Positions 1 to 11,657 of a stretch of 64,000 nt of DNA are shown in pieces; positions within the stretch are counted from its first letter, which is position 1, and each line of letters starts with the position of its first letter. Origin of the DNA: Pomphorhynchus laevis (Eukaryota; Acanthocephala; Palaeacanthocephala; Echinorhynchida; Pomphorhynchidae). The position numbers and the translations under genes are program-made. The stretch is from the NCBI GenBank assembly GCA_012934845.2, contig WNNJ02003035.1, positions 62,001-126,000 on the forward strand, written 5' to 3'. A model generated the notes under the pieces. That model worked only from the letters and a program-made list of their open reading frames with translations. It searched no databases and had not been told where the DNA came from.

Positions 1-664
1 AAAATTAATTTAATCGATTAATTTGTAACTTTTTTAATTACAGAGGAATTAATACAAAATTAATTTATAATTCTTTAATAATGACGATTACATAAATATA
101 TGATTTCTAATTCACGACTTAATGTTGTAAATTTAATTAAATTTCTTAATTTACAATTTAAATTGAAATAAATTCAGAAAGAATAATATAGTATGATAAT
201 AATTTTAGGAAATATATCCTAAAATTATATTCTTTTAATTTTAAAATTATTTATTTGTTCGTATATTCTTTAAACTAATTCAATTTCCAAATTATTTTAC
301 ATATTATTGGTACAGTTATATTGTCTGTATATGTGCATCATTCGACTAGCAGTACAAGTTTATTATTGATTTGTTAACATTCAGTAGATTTATATAAAAT
401 AAATTAGATGAATAATTAAATTAATATTCAAAACAAATTAAATTTAAATTATTTAACCTAAATGCAGTTTTACAATTTTCTTTATTATATTTTAGTGTTT
501 GTATAATTTAAGAATGGTATAATTTTTATATTTTTAACAAAATATAAAAATATTTTATATAAAAATTTAAAATATAAAAATATCCGTAATTTTTATATTT
601 TTAAATAGAAATATACAAATACGTAACTAATCCTTAAAATTTACTAATTCTACTAATTTTATTA

Positions 665-930
665 TTTTATTTAATTTATTAATTTATTTAAATTCAATTT
701 ATTTCAGTTAACGGAAAAAAATATATGAAAGAATTATATTGTTGTATCAATCACTCATTATAGACTTGCGAAATACAGTTTGAATCGTTTTTATTAGAGC
801 TTTCGACCAAACGGTCCTTGTCAACAGATAAAAATCAAACAGAATTCTGTTTGATTCATTTTAATTTAATTTATTAATTTATTTAAATTCAATTTATTTC
901 AGTTAACGGAAAAAATATCTAAAAGAATTA
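665..930 (+). repeat. Direct repeat pair upstream of first visible exon
   Basis: A segment of about 70 bp at 665-737 recurs at 859-930 with only a few differences; both contain the core TTATTTCAGTTAACGG. The surrounding 1-1030 is AT-rich and shows no recognisable exon. Confidence 0.7.
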
Positions 931-1035
931 CAACTTTTATTTACAACACGAACAAAAAGTTTTAATTCTGTAAAATTTATTAATCGGTTTTATCCGAATG
1001 ACAAAAAAATATTAAAAATCGGTTTTAACATTGAG

Positions 1036-4000
1036 GCCTAAAGATAGCAGATTGATTTATCTACTGGGGACAATTTCGAAAATGAGTAAACGAGAGGAAA
1101 GCGAGTTATTGATACCTGGACAGAATGACTTTAGCGTAATGTTTTCCACGAGAAGGAAATGTTCACAACTGTGGCTTGGACCTGCAGCCTACATAAATCA
1201 TGATTGCAGCGCGAATTGCATGGTATGTATCGATTGAGTATCAATTGTGATGTTGATTTTAATTGAGCACTCATTGACGTTTTGTAATAATGGAAATTAA
1301 TAATGTATAATGTGAATAAATGTAGTTATTATAATAATTAATTATGTAAATATATAATTTTTAATGGTAATTTGCTTTAATATTTTTAGATTTTTTATTA
1401 AAGATAGCATGTGATGGATTTACATCAATTGGCAAGACCCTTTTATATTAAACAGAGATAAAATTCTTAGCATTTTTGCCTTTTTTAACTACTGTTTTCA
1501 ATCGATGATTAAACGTCAAAACTTATTCTGAAATATGTTTCCTCGGTATAATTTATCATTTAATAATTTTTATAAGTTAAACGTTTTGGAATTTCGAATT
1601 TTTTATGAACTGATGTTCTCAAGGTACTTGAAATACTTGGTATTTTAAGGACACGAAATAAGAAGTAAATTTAGTTAATGATGTCAATTACGATCAACGA
1701 ATACTTAATTTGATTTTAATTGTAATTAATTATTATTTAATTAATAATAAAATTTATATATTATAACATATAATATTTATTATTAATATTATAATATATT
1801 ATAATGTATAATATTATATATTAATATTAAATATTATAAAATAATAAAAATTGACATAAATTAAATGGACGTAGTTTTTTTCTTATGTGATTTTACTATC
1901 GATCATGTAGATCGATACATGGGAAATACTAATTACCAATTGAGAAACGGTAATAAAACCACCATTTTCTTTTTAAAATTATTAAACGTAAAATAGTTTG
2001 AAGTGTTGAACCTATTTGATTTTTGTGAATGACTAATTTTTAAATTAATTAATTGAACTTAAATGATTTTACTTTTAAACGGGTTATTAAAAGAATAATT
2101 AAATAATTAATTGTAATTAATTATTATTTAATTAACAATAAAATTTACATATTATAACATATAATATTTATTATTAATATTATAGTATATTATAATGTAT
2201 AATATTATATGTTATACATGATTTATACATAAATCATATTTGTAATTTTACTCGTAAAATTTAAAATTATATTTTTTATTAGTTTACTCAGATTAGTTTA
2301 CATTCTAGTTTGTTTCAAATGGACCAAACAGTGCATGTGTTCAAGCGTTAAAGGAAATATTTCCCGGAGATGAAATAACTTGCTTTTACGGCGAGAATTT
2401 TTTTGGCGAAGAAAATGAAAACTGTGAATGCGAAACATGTGAGAGGTAGACTACTAGAAAATTTATTTTATTTATTCTATTACATCTTACTTATTTATTT
2501 TGTTAATTTAATTTTTTTTCAATTCTGAATCTTATTCGAATCTTCGAAAAGATTTTAAATCCGTTCCACTGTTACTATGCTTGGGAACCAAATATCAATA
2601 GGACAATTGAGCTTTGATCCTTCAGTAGGAAATTAAGCTTAAAAGATTCTGATGACATGCTGTATGCAAGTCGAAATTTCTGTGAGTATAAAAATAACAT
2701 CTTTTCATATTAAAGATATGTAAAAATATTAACGGAATATACACAGGAAACGCGTTTAAATATACGAAATCAAGTTTTTTTACTGATTTGGTTATACGAA
2801 AAATTAATCTGTAATGAAACATTTAAGCTGAGCAATGTCATTTTGATTTAAATCTATTTATAACTCAAATAGCTTGTTTTATAAAATTAGGTGGACTTTA
2901 AACTAATTAAACACATGACTTTAAATTAAAAATGATCAGAAATGATGTTTCTTTTATTATAATGATCATAAATGATGTTTCTTTCTTATTACTAACAAAA
3001 TTACAAACTTTATTTTAAGTAGTTAACATAAACGCTCAATAGATATCATCATTTAATAAGCGAATTATGGACTGAAAAACTTAAACCGGCTACATGTTGT
3101 GATCGATATTTGTATTAGTATCGACATTAATATTTATGTGTGTGAGTGTTACTAGAATTACTTATAACATTTTACTTCAAAAATTGTTAATCCATTATGT
3201 TTCCGAACATAATAGATTAAGTATTATGTTGCCGAACATAAAATCCCTTGTATTATAATGGATATATAATAAAACATATACTCGGTATTAGAATATGATA
3301 CACCAGATACTTTATAATCAAATTTCATCAGATTAAACTCGTTATTGGCATGTATTTGGTCCCTCTGCTATGTAGAGTCGATGAATGGGGGTCGAAACCT
3401 GATAACATAGCAGTTCCTCTTGATTACATTTAATCATATTATTATACATTTTCTGTTTTTTATTAGTCAATTCACAAAAATAAACTGTTATTTTAAATTT
3501 CAATTTTAAATTTTAACTTGATATAAATATTAATTGTATAAAACGGATTGGCTAAATCCGTTTCAATTACACACACTTCATGGTCAAGTTTTTCTGATGG
3601 ATTAAGTTCAATACTAAAATTCATACCTTGTTCTTGGTTGTTTTCATTTAATCTCTATTGCTTTGCCGTATCAAATTGGTATAAAATCTTAAATAATCAT
3701 TTATTATTTATAATTATTTATCTTTATTTTTATTTAATAAAAATTAAATTATTTTTATTTATATAAATCAACAAAATAATATTAAAAATAAATTTTAAAT
3801 CTTAAGCGGAAAATATTTATGGATATTTAATAAATAATATACTTTGTATTAGAATAAGATCTTAGACAGTCAAGTTCAATAAGAGGAAATACGTCATTAG
3901 CGCGTATTTGGCCTCGCTGCTACGTTGGGTCGAGGAATATGGACTGAAACCTAATAACATATCAGTTCCTCCTTATGACCTCTAATTGTTATTTTGATAC

Positions 4001-5783
4001 AACGCATGTTATTTATTAGTCAATTCATAAAAATTGACTTTTTTAAATTCTAGCTTTGTATGAATATAAATTAAATAAAATCTTATGTTTATTTACTTAT
4101 TTATTAGTGGAGAGAGTGAAGTAAAATATATATTTAATCGAATTTTCAATAGCCTACTGATATCATCTTCAGGAGTAAGTGTTACAAAATATGTTTGTAA
4201 CATTTACTCCTGAAGATGATAGCAGTAGGCTATTGCAAATTCGATTAAATAAATATTTTACTTCACTCTCTCCACTAATAAATAACCCAATATGAGTGGA
4301 CAATCAATTTATAATATAATTATTTACTATTTATTATTGATTTTTATTTTAAATTCTAGCTTTGTATGAATATAAATTAAATAAAATATCATAATTATTT
4401 ACTATTTATTATAATTGTTTATTTTATTTATCATTATTTAAATATAAATTGTATTAAATTTTTTATAATTATTTTTTATATATAATTATTTATCATTATT
4501 TTTTATTTATATTTAGTATAAAATACGTAAACTCAATTAGCTGATCTGATTTAGTCATAAAATCAGATCATAAAAATGGGTGTTTGATTTGATATCAATC
4601 ACTATGGGTGCCAATTTGTATGTATTTATAAGAAATGAACTATTTATATCAGATAATACAAATCTAAACTTGAATTAAAATAAAAGATTAATTCTCAACA
4701 TGTTACTAACTTTAGTAACATAGTAGTATATTAAAATTCAACTTGATATTTTTTTTAAATTTGAATGAGTCATTAATGACTTATCAACACGTAACTAACG
4801 TAAGTAACAGAAAAGTATTTGGAAATATTTTTCAAAAATAAATGAAAATTACAACCTGTTTATTTAAATTATAAGCAGTTTGCAATTTGCTGGAAATGAT
4901 AGCAAGAGATATCGAAACATTGTGAATTTTTTGAATAAAACGATTCACTCCTTTCTTCGTTTTTACATAAAACTAATAAAATTAAATATCAAGCAAAAAT
5001 AAATTAAATGTGCCTCGACGACATGATTTCTGGAAGATATGCCGGCATTCTATTGATACATTATTAATATGGATAAGGTCAATGATTGGGATCGAATGAA
5101 TTTTAAGTGAATGACTTTTTGCTAAAACGATAGTTACATACATCCAATTAATTAGAATTGGAGACGGAAATATTGGACCATATAACTGCTAAGGTGTAGG
5201 ATAGTATCGTGAGTTTTTGATTGGTATAGATTGTAGATCTTGCAGGTTTTTTGTTCTTTGCAAAATAAACCAAAAGAACCACGTGAACAAAGGTCCACGT
5301 GTAGATAAAAGGTTGGACGCAATTAATATAGGCCTTGATGAGTTCAATGTGATAATTACTAAATAAAAATTTGGCAGTTCGAGCTAATAGGTCTTGTAGG
5401 CAAAACCAATATCCTTTGTCTTTAGGCTTAGGCAGCTTTTGATATTGAGTCGATTTAGTGGGATCTGTATTGTTGGGATAATTTGATATGGTAAAATCTA
5501 ATAAATTAATTTTAATTTAATTAATTTAATCATTATAATAAATTATTTAATAATATTAACTATCGTTTAATTACATCATCGTTTAAATGAAATTGATGTG
5601 TTGAATATACTTATTTTCAATTTTATTCTACTAACATTTAGATTGCAAAACGGCGCATTTCTTAAACACAGGTCTCAATCCGAAAATACGATTACAAGCT
5701 CCGAATGCGCACAGGATTCGAATTCAGCATTACGCTCGTATCCATTGAGATCACGGAGAGCAGCACATACTACAAAACTATAG
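1036..5783 (+). CDS. Suv4-20: Histone H4-K20 methyltransferase Suv4-20 (KMT5B/C type), last three exons
   Basis: Three exons (1036-1222, 2309-2445, 5642-5783, stop TAG) join in frame to 154 codons. The first carries NDFSVM, the STR..C..LWLGPAA segment and the SET motif INHDC..NC. The second carries [15 protein letters not shown] and ENFFGE, ending at the post-SET cysteines CECETCER. The third completes R and ends in a short basic tail. Donors are GTATGT and GTAGAC; acceptors are TTCTAG and TTTAG. The first intron is phase 0 and the second splits an arginine codon. The order matches the C-terminal half of the SET domain of Suv4-20 enzymes, which di- and trimethylate H4K20 in the nucleus. The start of the first visible exon (1034-1035 AG) is inferred. 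Upstream exons are not visible and probably lie left of the window. The region after the SET domain is only about 46 residues, far shorter than in vertebrate KMT5B. A possible poly(A) signal is AATAAA at 5939. Confidence 0.88.
1223..2308 (+). other. Suv4-20 intron with internal direct repeat
   Basis: AT-rich intron bounded by GTATGT and TTCTAG. It holds a direct repeat of about 115 bp (about 1717-1836 and 2107-2217), nearly identical and of simple A/T composition. No coding signal is seen. Confidence 0.75.
3267..3463 (+). repeat. Structured repeat, copy 1 (decayed)
   Basis: First of three copies of a roughly 190-bp repeat (others 3829-4017 and 60537-60721, the last inverted). It keeps the central arms CTGCTATGTA and ACATAGCAG and the stretch TCGAAACCTGATA, but its terminal inverted repeats have drifted. 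It lies in the last Suv4-20 intron. Confidence 0.7.
3829..4017 (+). repeat. Structured repeat with terminal inverted repeats, copy 2
   Basis: The ends form an imperfect inverted repeat of about 33 bp beginning AATAAATAATATAC. Inside are an outer helix (ATAAGAGGAA with TTCCTCCTTAT), a hairpin (AATACGT with GCGTATT) and a second hairpin around CTGCTACG. The flanking sequence (TTAGCGG-like on the left, a 100-bp AT-rich tail on the right) is also shared with the copy at 60.5 kb, so the unit is part of a longer repeat. It ends near 4535 with sequence related to AATACGTAGACTCAGTTAGCT in other copies. Confidence 0.75.
4082..4346 (+). mobile_element. Palindromic insertion P1 with 41-bp target duplication
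   Basis: A near-perfect 189-bp palindrome (4097-4285, centre about 4191) lies in an insertion flanked by identical 41-bp direct repeats (4041-4081 and 4347-4387). Each arm carries CTGAAGATG followed by a small hairpin (ATAGC/GCTAT), then an AAATTCG and AATAAATA tract. Similar motifs occur at 9.3-9.66, 10.1 and 11.5 kb and at the 3' ends of the Penelope pair at 55.3-58.2 kb. It has no coding capacity and is inferred to be a minimal Penelope-type inverted pair. Confidence 0.7.
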
Positions 5784-6880
5784 TATGCTACCTTTTATAG
5801 AATGTACATTTCACGTTGCGAGGCAATTATGACAATGCTCGCTAACCGGATTGTAAAATATGAAGAATGATACACCAGCATTCAGATTATAAGTTTTTTG
5901 ATTTTAATTTTCTTGTATATTCTGCTTTTGATTACGTAAATAAACTTGGAATCGTTTTAAAGGAATTAATTTAGAATTGATAAATTTTAAATCAGTAATT
6001 AAAATCTTCGTTGTAGACAAATTTCAATAGACAAATTCCATTAGATCGTGTTTTTTACTCTTTTCGCAAAATATTTTTTACAAACTTTGAATTGTACTAT
6101 TAATATTTGAATTATATCATATTTGAATTATATATATAAATATACATACAAAAGTTTATACCAACTTTAAAAAATACACGTTTAAAATATCGTTTAAAGT
6201 TCATTTTTTAAATGAACTTTAAAATTTTATTACTCGATTGTTAAATAAAATAATAATAATTTTATCATCTTTAAAACGCTAATTCCTGATTTAATACCTT
6301 TTTATTGTAAAAGATTTTGAAAATAAAAATAAAAAATTATTAATTAATAAAATTATTAGTTATAATCTTATTGGTTATCGAACTTATCCCAGAATTCACA
6401 ATTTAGAAACTGCTGTAATAATTCTCCAACTGATTGGATTTTATACAAAAATGTAAATCGGTAATCAATATTATACTCGTATACATTTGGTTATAATTTT
6501 TATCCTTTCATTGAGTAATCGACCATTATTTTTATTTCCTCGAATTTTTAGTTTTGGTAAACTAATTGTTAATCCATAAAATATCTATTCTGACAATAAT
6601 AATCGGTATTAGAAAATAAAAATAGGAAGAATAAATTTTTTCGTCCGTAAAAATTTTATGATTTAAAATAACGATTACAGAAATAATAAGCTAATTTAAA
6701 GTAGGCAGTAATTGATATTATGTCTTCAAACATATTATCAATTTGTGTGATTGCTTTCCCATAAATTCTATCTGGGTGATATTTTATATGGGTGATATAT
6801 TTCACCATGAATATATCATCTTGCGATTAGTACCATACTCCTTGTTTCGCGCTTTTTAAATTGTTTTAGAACGATTCAAT
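5784..6880. other. Gene-free AT-rich stretch
   Basis: Downstream flank of Suv4-20. I see a poly(A) signal candidate at 5939 and AT-rich filler, with no credible ORF or RNA gene. Confidence 0.6.
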
Positions 6881-6889
6881 TGTTTAAGT

Positions 6890-6916
6890 ATAATGCCTTT
6901 TATTGAAAGGCATTAT
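6890..6916. repeat. Short perfect hairpin
   Basis: ATAATGCCTTT (6890-6900), a 5-nt loop and its exact complement at 6906-6916. One of many short snap-back palindromes in the window. Confidence 0.85.
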
Positions 6917-7190
6917 CTCCCTTTACCTCATTCACCCACTTTAAATCCTTGTTATCCCCTTTATCCTCTTTACCTAATTTACACACTTTAATCCCATGAT
7001 GTCCCGTTTACACCCTTTAATTCCCTCTGCCTACTTAAACCTCCCGGGGTTCAAGAGAGAAATTAGATTTAAGAAGGTAAGGGTGTTAAATGGTGTAAAG
7101 GGGATAAAACTTAGTTACAGCAGGTAAATAAGGTAAATGAGGTAAATGGAGATTAAAATGAGATTGAAAACAGGTTAAAGAAGGATGCAA
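6912..7190. repeat. Pyrimidine/purine mirror tract
   Basis: 6912-7045 is built of degenerate CCTTTACCY-like units on the + strand. 7050-7190 is built of the complementary GGTAAAKGG-like units. The switch is near CCTCCCGGGGTT, so the tract is a degenerate large inverted repeat of a short motif. A 115-residue frame on the minus strand across part of it is not credible as a gene. Confidence 0.65.
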
Positions 7191-7439
7191 AGTGTTAAAT
7201 ACCATTTTAAAAAAGTAAATGTGATGATTCGGATTGAAGACATGATAAAGATTATTGTGCACTTTAAATAAACTTATGATTTTCGCTATTTTTAAACAAA
7301 TATTTTTTTCATCAAATTCTAATGGAAATCTTGTTTTTAAAAAAACAATATTATGAAATAATTTATTTAAGTAAAGTTTTTCAAAAATAGGAGTATCAAC
7401 TGATGTTACCTCTTGAAAATCCTTATATTCCAAAAATGG

Positions 7440-8715
7440 TTAAATGTATCGGCAATGTCTATCATTTATAGAGGTAAAAGTATTTACTCTAATAACTTAT
7501 CTTTTAGATATATGAATTATATTATTAGAATTAATTTAATGATGTGTAGTTTTATTAATGGGATATAAATCTTACAACAAAAATATTGGATCCAATAAAC
7601 AGAAAAGATATTCAGGAATTACTAATATAAAAGATATACGATGCATTGAAATCGTCTTGTTGGTAGTCGGTTGAATTTAATTTTGTTGAGATATTTCCGG
7701 ACCTCTTCGACTAACTTGTATTTTAGCTGGCTACATAATAGCTTCAGCTATCAGGTCGCATTACGACATAAAGCATGCTGTCCAGACAACTCCACAGAGA
7801 GGGACTCATTAGTGGACGTCTCTGTATCATCGTTGTTTCGTCCCTCAGCATGCACTATATTGACGATAAACATGGTGATCCTCTAACGAATAGGCCGTCA
7901 TGTTCAATAAATTTGTTTCCTGAAGTGATTAATTAATCGTACCTAAGTTAAATCGTACATATTCAACTTAAGCTGTCGATTTACAGTATTGAAAGGCCTT
8001 ATTTTTATTGACTTGTGCTCATCGCTTTTGACGTATGCGTCAAGGATATGATTGACCACGGATTTCATGGTGTTGTTCAGCACAAAGTACATTGATTTCA
8101 TAGGTTTTATACACGTCTTTGCTTATTTATCCTGCTAAGACTTTATTCAGGATACATATAGAACTTATCTAATATCTATTGGTCTTATTTTAGGTAAGAA
8201 ATATTGAGTGGTACTTACTTGCAAACGCCTGTAATTATTTTGGATTTATATGGTCAGTGGCTAAATCAACAGTGAAATCAGAAAGGATTGGCACCAGGTG
8301 CTTAGACATTCAGGCAAAGAGCATTAACGTTAGGATTTTAAAACTTGTGTGAATTTTTACTCATCGATGGTTTTCATCGCATATCTTTTGTAATTGGTAG
8401 AAATGTGTTTGACCAAGGACCAGAATTGACACAAGATAGCGATTCCTCTAGAAGACATTACATTCCATGACATGATATCTTATATATCATTATAGTCACG
8501 AGGATCTCAGTTATTATATGAAACATCATTAACAATTTTATAATTTTATTGAAATTTTCGCTAGTTAAAATTAAAACCAAACAGAAATGTTTTTCGAGTT
8601 CGACATAAGTTTTATACAATAATTTACATATTGTTGAGCATCGACTAAAATAATTATAAATTCTATCGAGAATATTTATACAGATAAAACTAGATTGTAA
8701 ATTAAAATTCGCAAA
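7440..8715. other. Gene-free stretch
   Basis: Somewhat less AT-rich than its surroundings around 7660-7900, but no family could be recognised and no long ORF is present. Confidence 0.5.
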
Positions 8716-8721
8716 TTCGAG

Positions 8722-9081
8722 TTAGCTTCTACAGTACATTGTCCTATGAAGCTTTTCAAGTGCATGTGATATACGTATTGAACGCCGTAGTTGACGTCTG
8801 ACTACACCGGACTGGTATTTTGAATTTGATCGAGGGGATGAAGACTTCCGGAATCGCTTTGGTGTTGAAGGTTCAAAATAAAATACGGTATCGACAGTTG
8901 AAAATCGAACACGCTTCCCAGCAGGCTTGTTATACACAGACAGTTCAATCAATGCGGATGATAACACGATATCCTCGATTGCTTCTATGCAGCCGATAAC
9001 ATCAAACATATCATTTAAAGAAATAACGATGCCTATCATTGAATTAAGAGCATCTCTTACAGCAATTAGCACAGTAGACAT
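8722..9081 (-). CDS. Hypothetical protein with KRVRF motif
   Basis: A 119-codon ORF starts at ATG with adenines at -3 and -4 on the minus strand. The first half (about residues 1-50) is hydrophobic and acidic, rich in I, V, L and A. Then comes GKRVRFSTVDTVFYF, which contains RVRF and so fits the R/K-V-x-F docking pattern for protein phosphatase 1. It also loosely resembles the VRF..VTVYYF stretch of CSRNP/AXUD1 nuclear proteins. The second half is basic and Ser/Arg-rich. No intron, partner or paralogue is seen. The composition differs from the surrounding AT-rich DNA, which favours a real or once-real coding exon. The function is unknown, and both family hints are weak. Confidence 0.4.
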   Translation of the reverse strand: MSTVLIAVRDALNSMIGIVISLNDMFDVIGCIEAIEDIVLSSALIELSVYNKPAGKRVRFSTVDTVFYFEPSTPKRFRKSSSPRSNSKYQSGVVRRQLRRSIRISHALEKLHRTMYCRS

Positions 9082-9296
9082 AGTTGATTTTTAAGGACGA
9101 GAAATTAAATATATTTCCAATTGTCAGACAGTATGACACTCTACTATATCTGGAAGTTAAAAAGAAAAGTGAAATACCAAGTTGTATTAAGACTTGTTCG
9201 GTTCTCTATATACGAAAATTAATAAAATCAAAGGCTAGGAATCGTGAAAATTACATGCAAATCAAAAATTACAGAGCTACCCCATTGTAAGAGGTT

Positions 9297-9659
9297 AATA
9301 AATTTGTTTCTTAAAATTTTAGTTGAATTTTCGATAGCTGACTGCTATTATCATAATCATTAGACAAAAATTTTAAATAGTTGATGATGATCCATTATTG
9401 ATAAAGAATTACTGGAGCTGGATCAAAGAAAAAAAGATTTTTTTTGATATTTCGCTAACAACTGTAAGCGTCTTCAAAAAATTACCTGATGATGTAATTT
9501 TCTGAAGATGCCAACAGAGGTTAGCTAAATATCAAATAAAAAATTTTCCTTCTTTCTTTGATTTAGCTCCAATAATTCTCGAGACAAAAATTTATTTTTT
9601 TGTCTAATGATAGCAGTCAGCTATCGAAAATTCAACGAATTTTAAGAAACAAATTTATT
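9297..9659. mobile_element. Palindromic insertion P2
   Basis: Two nested inverted repeats share one centre near 9479: outer arms about 9297-9375 and 9580-9659, inner arms about 9407-9478 and 9490-9570. The outer arms contain ATAGCAGTCAGCTATCG followed by AAAATTCA, and the inner right arm contains CTGAAGATG followed by a CCAAC/GTTAG stem. This is the layout seen in P1. No ORF. Confidence 0.7.
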
Positions 9660-9688
9660 TCAATCTCCCTGAGTTCAATCATTAAAAG

Positions 9689-9760
9689 CAAGGGTGTCAA
9701 ACACACGACCCACATGCGGTTCGAGAGAGGATTTTGTGCGGCCTGCGAGATTTGTTAATG
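9689..9760 (+). mobile_element. hAT-like DNA transposon end (relic)
   Basis: Starts CAAGGGTGTCAAACACACGA and continues with TGCGG and GTGCGGCCTGCGAG. This resembles the CAGGGGTGTCAAACT...GCGGCCCGCGAG terminus common to nonautonomous hAT elements. I did not find the opposite end or an 8-bp target duplication. Confidence 0.4.
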
Positions 9761-10084
9761 AATATTATTACTTTAAAATATTTTGTGATTTTGTTTAATA
9801 TTTTTACAATTTGTAACATTTTAATGAATTCGATTATAACAATTTAGGAACTACCTAATATTTTTACTGTAAAGAAAGAGAAGTATACAGGTGCACATAT
9901 ATAAATTACAAAGGGAACAGCACCGCCGCATGGGATCCTCAGAGGACCAATAAATAAATTAGACGTTTGATTCCCTCTATATATATGGTTCGCCGTCTTA
10001 CTTTTGTCTGACCCCCCCCCGATTAAAAGTATTATATTGAAAGCGCATTGTTATTTTCTAAAATTTATAAGTGTTCTAGCAAAT

Positions 10085-10160
10085 TACAACCCTGAAGATG
10101 ACGTGCCGTAGTGCCGTCGAAATATTGGATTTTTCTAATCAAATAAATATTCCTGTTTCC
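10085..10160 (+). repeat. Single arm of the palindromic family
   Basis: CCTGAAGATG, a GACG...CGTC stem, CGAAATATTGG and AATAAATATT occur in the order seen in P1-P3 and the Penelope 3' ends, but without an inverted partner. Confidence 0.55.
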
Positions 10161-10422
10161 TCGCCTTCTTGTAATAATTTTCTAAAAACAATAGTTGTGT
10201 GATTTGTATTAGCATTCGAGTAGATTTTATTTATTCTTAAATTTACAAACAACAAAAACAATTTAAAAATAATAAAACCATTTGAAAAACTTTTGTGCAT
10301 GTCCAATGATACATTCGATGTGCTATTGAATTCTTCAGGGCGTTTGAACATCGTGAGGAATAAAAAAAGAAAAGTGCATGTGTTCTGCGCATTGCTTTAT
10401 TGTTAAAAATTTCAAAATTTAT

Positions 10423-10460
10423 CGTGCGGTATTGGAATACCGCACGAATTATTCGTGTGT
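10423..10460. repeat. Two overlapping perfect hairpins
   Basis: CGTGCGGTATT (10423-10433) and its exact complement (10436-10446) enclose GG. The right arm then starts a second hairpin, CACGAAT with ATTCGTG. Confidence 0.8.
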
Positions 10461-10930
10461 AGCTAATAACTATTTTAAAATCTGATAAAATAATTTTTTT
10501 CCTTGTTAGACTAGAACTATACGAAAATATTTCAATTATATATCCGTCTTAAATTAGCAAACACTATTCTGTAAGAAAAAAAACAATCTGATATGGTTAA
10601 AGGTTCAACAAAAACTTGTACCACAAAAATTTAATTAAATAACTTTCTGAAAAAGTTCAGAAAATGAAAACATTCAAGAGTTTTTTCTTTCTGGAAACAT
10701 TAAAGAGTTTATATCATTCAAGCAATAATTTCAAACATTTCATTATCAATTGACATTATTTGATTTTTTACATTTGAGATATTTGTAATCTAGACGTGAT
10801 CAACCTCTTGAATATGAAATGCTTTATAGACATAGATGTCAAAATGACCGCCTAATCATATCGCCGTACAAACCTGTAAGCGAAATGCCAATAAGTGATT
10901 GATCTTTTTGATCCCTGAAATTTTTGTTTA

Positions 10931-11038
10931 CACCATCTTCGATTATTATATTATATAATAATCGAATTATATAATTCGATTAAGGATTATTATTATAATC
11001 CTTCATCGCAAAAGGATTTCCTTTTGCGATGAAGATGA
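10931..11038. repeat. Compound palindrome cluster
   Basis: CTTCATCGCAAAAGG (11001-11015) and its exact complement (11020-11034) form a 15-bp stem. Upstream are AT palindromes, and an outer CATCTTC/GAAGATG pair joins the cluster. The surrounding 10.46-11.47 kb holds no credible gene. Confidence 0.75.
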
Positions 11039-11478
11039 GATTAAGTGCGAAGACTTCACTAAATACGATTATTTCTACACAACGGGCAATATTGATTCAT
11101 TAAAGTATTCGTTTTCCGGAATACATGTCGAAGCTGGACATATTTTATCCAGATTCTTGAGTCCAACCGATTAATTCAGGCAATTGAATACATTTTTGCG
11201 ACGACATTCAAGATATATATCAAGTGAACTCAATAAAATTCTTAATTGCATAATGAGTAACACTGTCCAGTGTTAATCATTATGGACACAATCACTCTGG
11301 ACAGTAATACTCCATAACACTGTCCAGTACATAACTATTCACATTATGCTACAGCTATTAAATCATCTCGAATTGTACGATTAATAATTCTTCCTAATTT
11401 ATACAGAAATAAGGAAAATTTTATAATTTTCCTTAGTAAAAATAACTGTATTTGATCCATTTTTTAATTTAGAATGTC

Positions 11479-11657
11479 GGAGCAAAGTCTATAAACACCA
11501 ATTTATTTTTATATTTCGCCAGCTGGTACCTGCATCGTCATAAACAAATCGTGCAATTTATTCTTCCTGATGATGAACAAGTTGTACGTTTTGTTTCTGA
11601 TGATGCTAGCAGCAGCTGGCGAAATATGAAAATAAATTAGTTTTTTGATCCTGCTCC
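11479..11657. mobile_element. Palindromic insertion P3
   Basis: Inverted arms of about 60-75 bp are centred near 11568. The right arm has CTGATGATG, a stem GCTAGC/GCTGGC with loop AGCA, then GAAATATGAAAATAAATT. The left arm is its complement. A decayed single arm with the same order is at about 11935-12040. Confidence 0.7.

Noticed and set aside
3300-3410. tRNA-like B box (GGGTCGAAACC) in the structured repeat, suggesting a SINE
   Set aside because: The motif is not kept in the other copies and no A box is found at the right distance.
7086-7433. 115-residue minus-strand ORF
   Set aside because: It overlaps the purine/pyrimidine mirror tract and its composition simply reflects that tract and A/T filler.
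10085-10160. Hammerhead-like order CTGAAGA, stem, GAAA in the palindromic family
   Set aside because: One extra nucleotide sits between the core and the stem in every copy, and no stem I or credible cleavage site pairs up; kept only as a shared hairpin motif.
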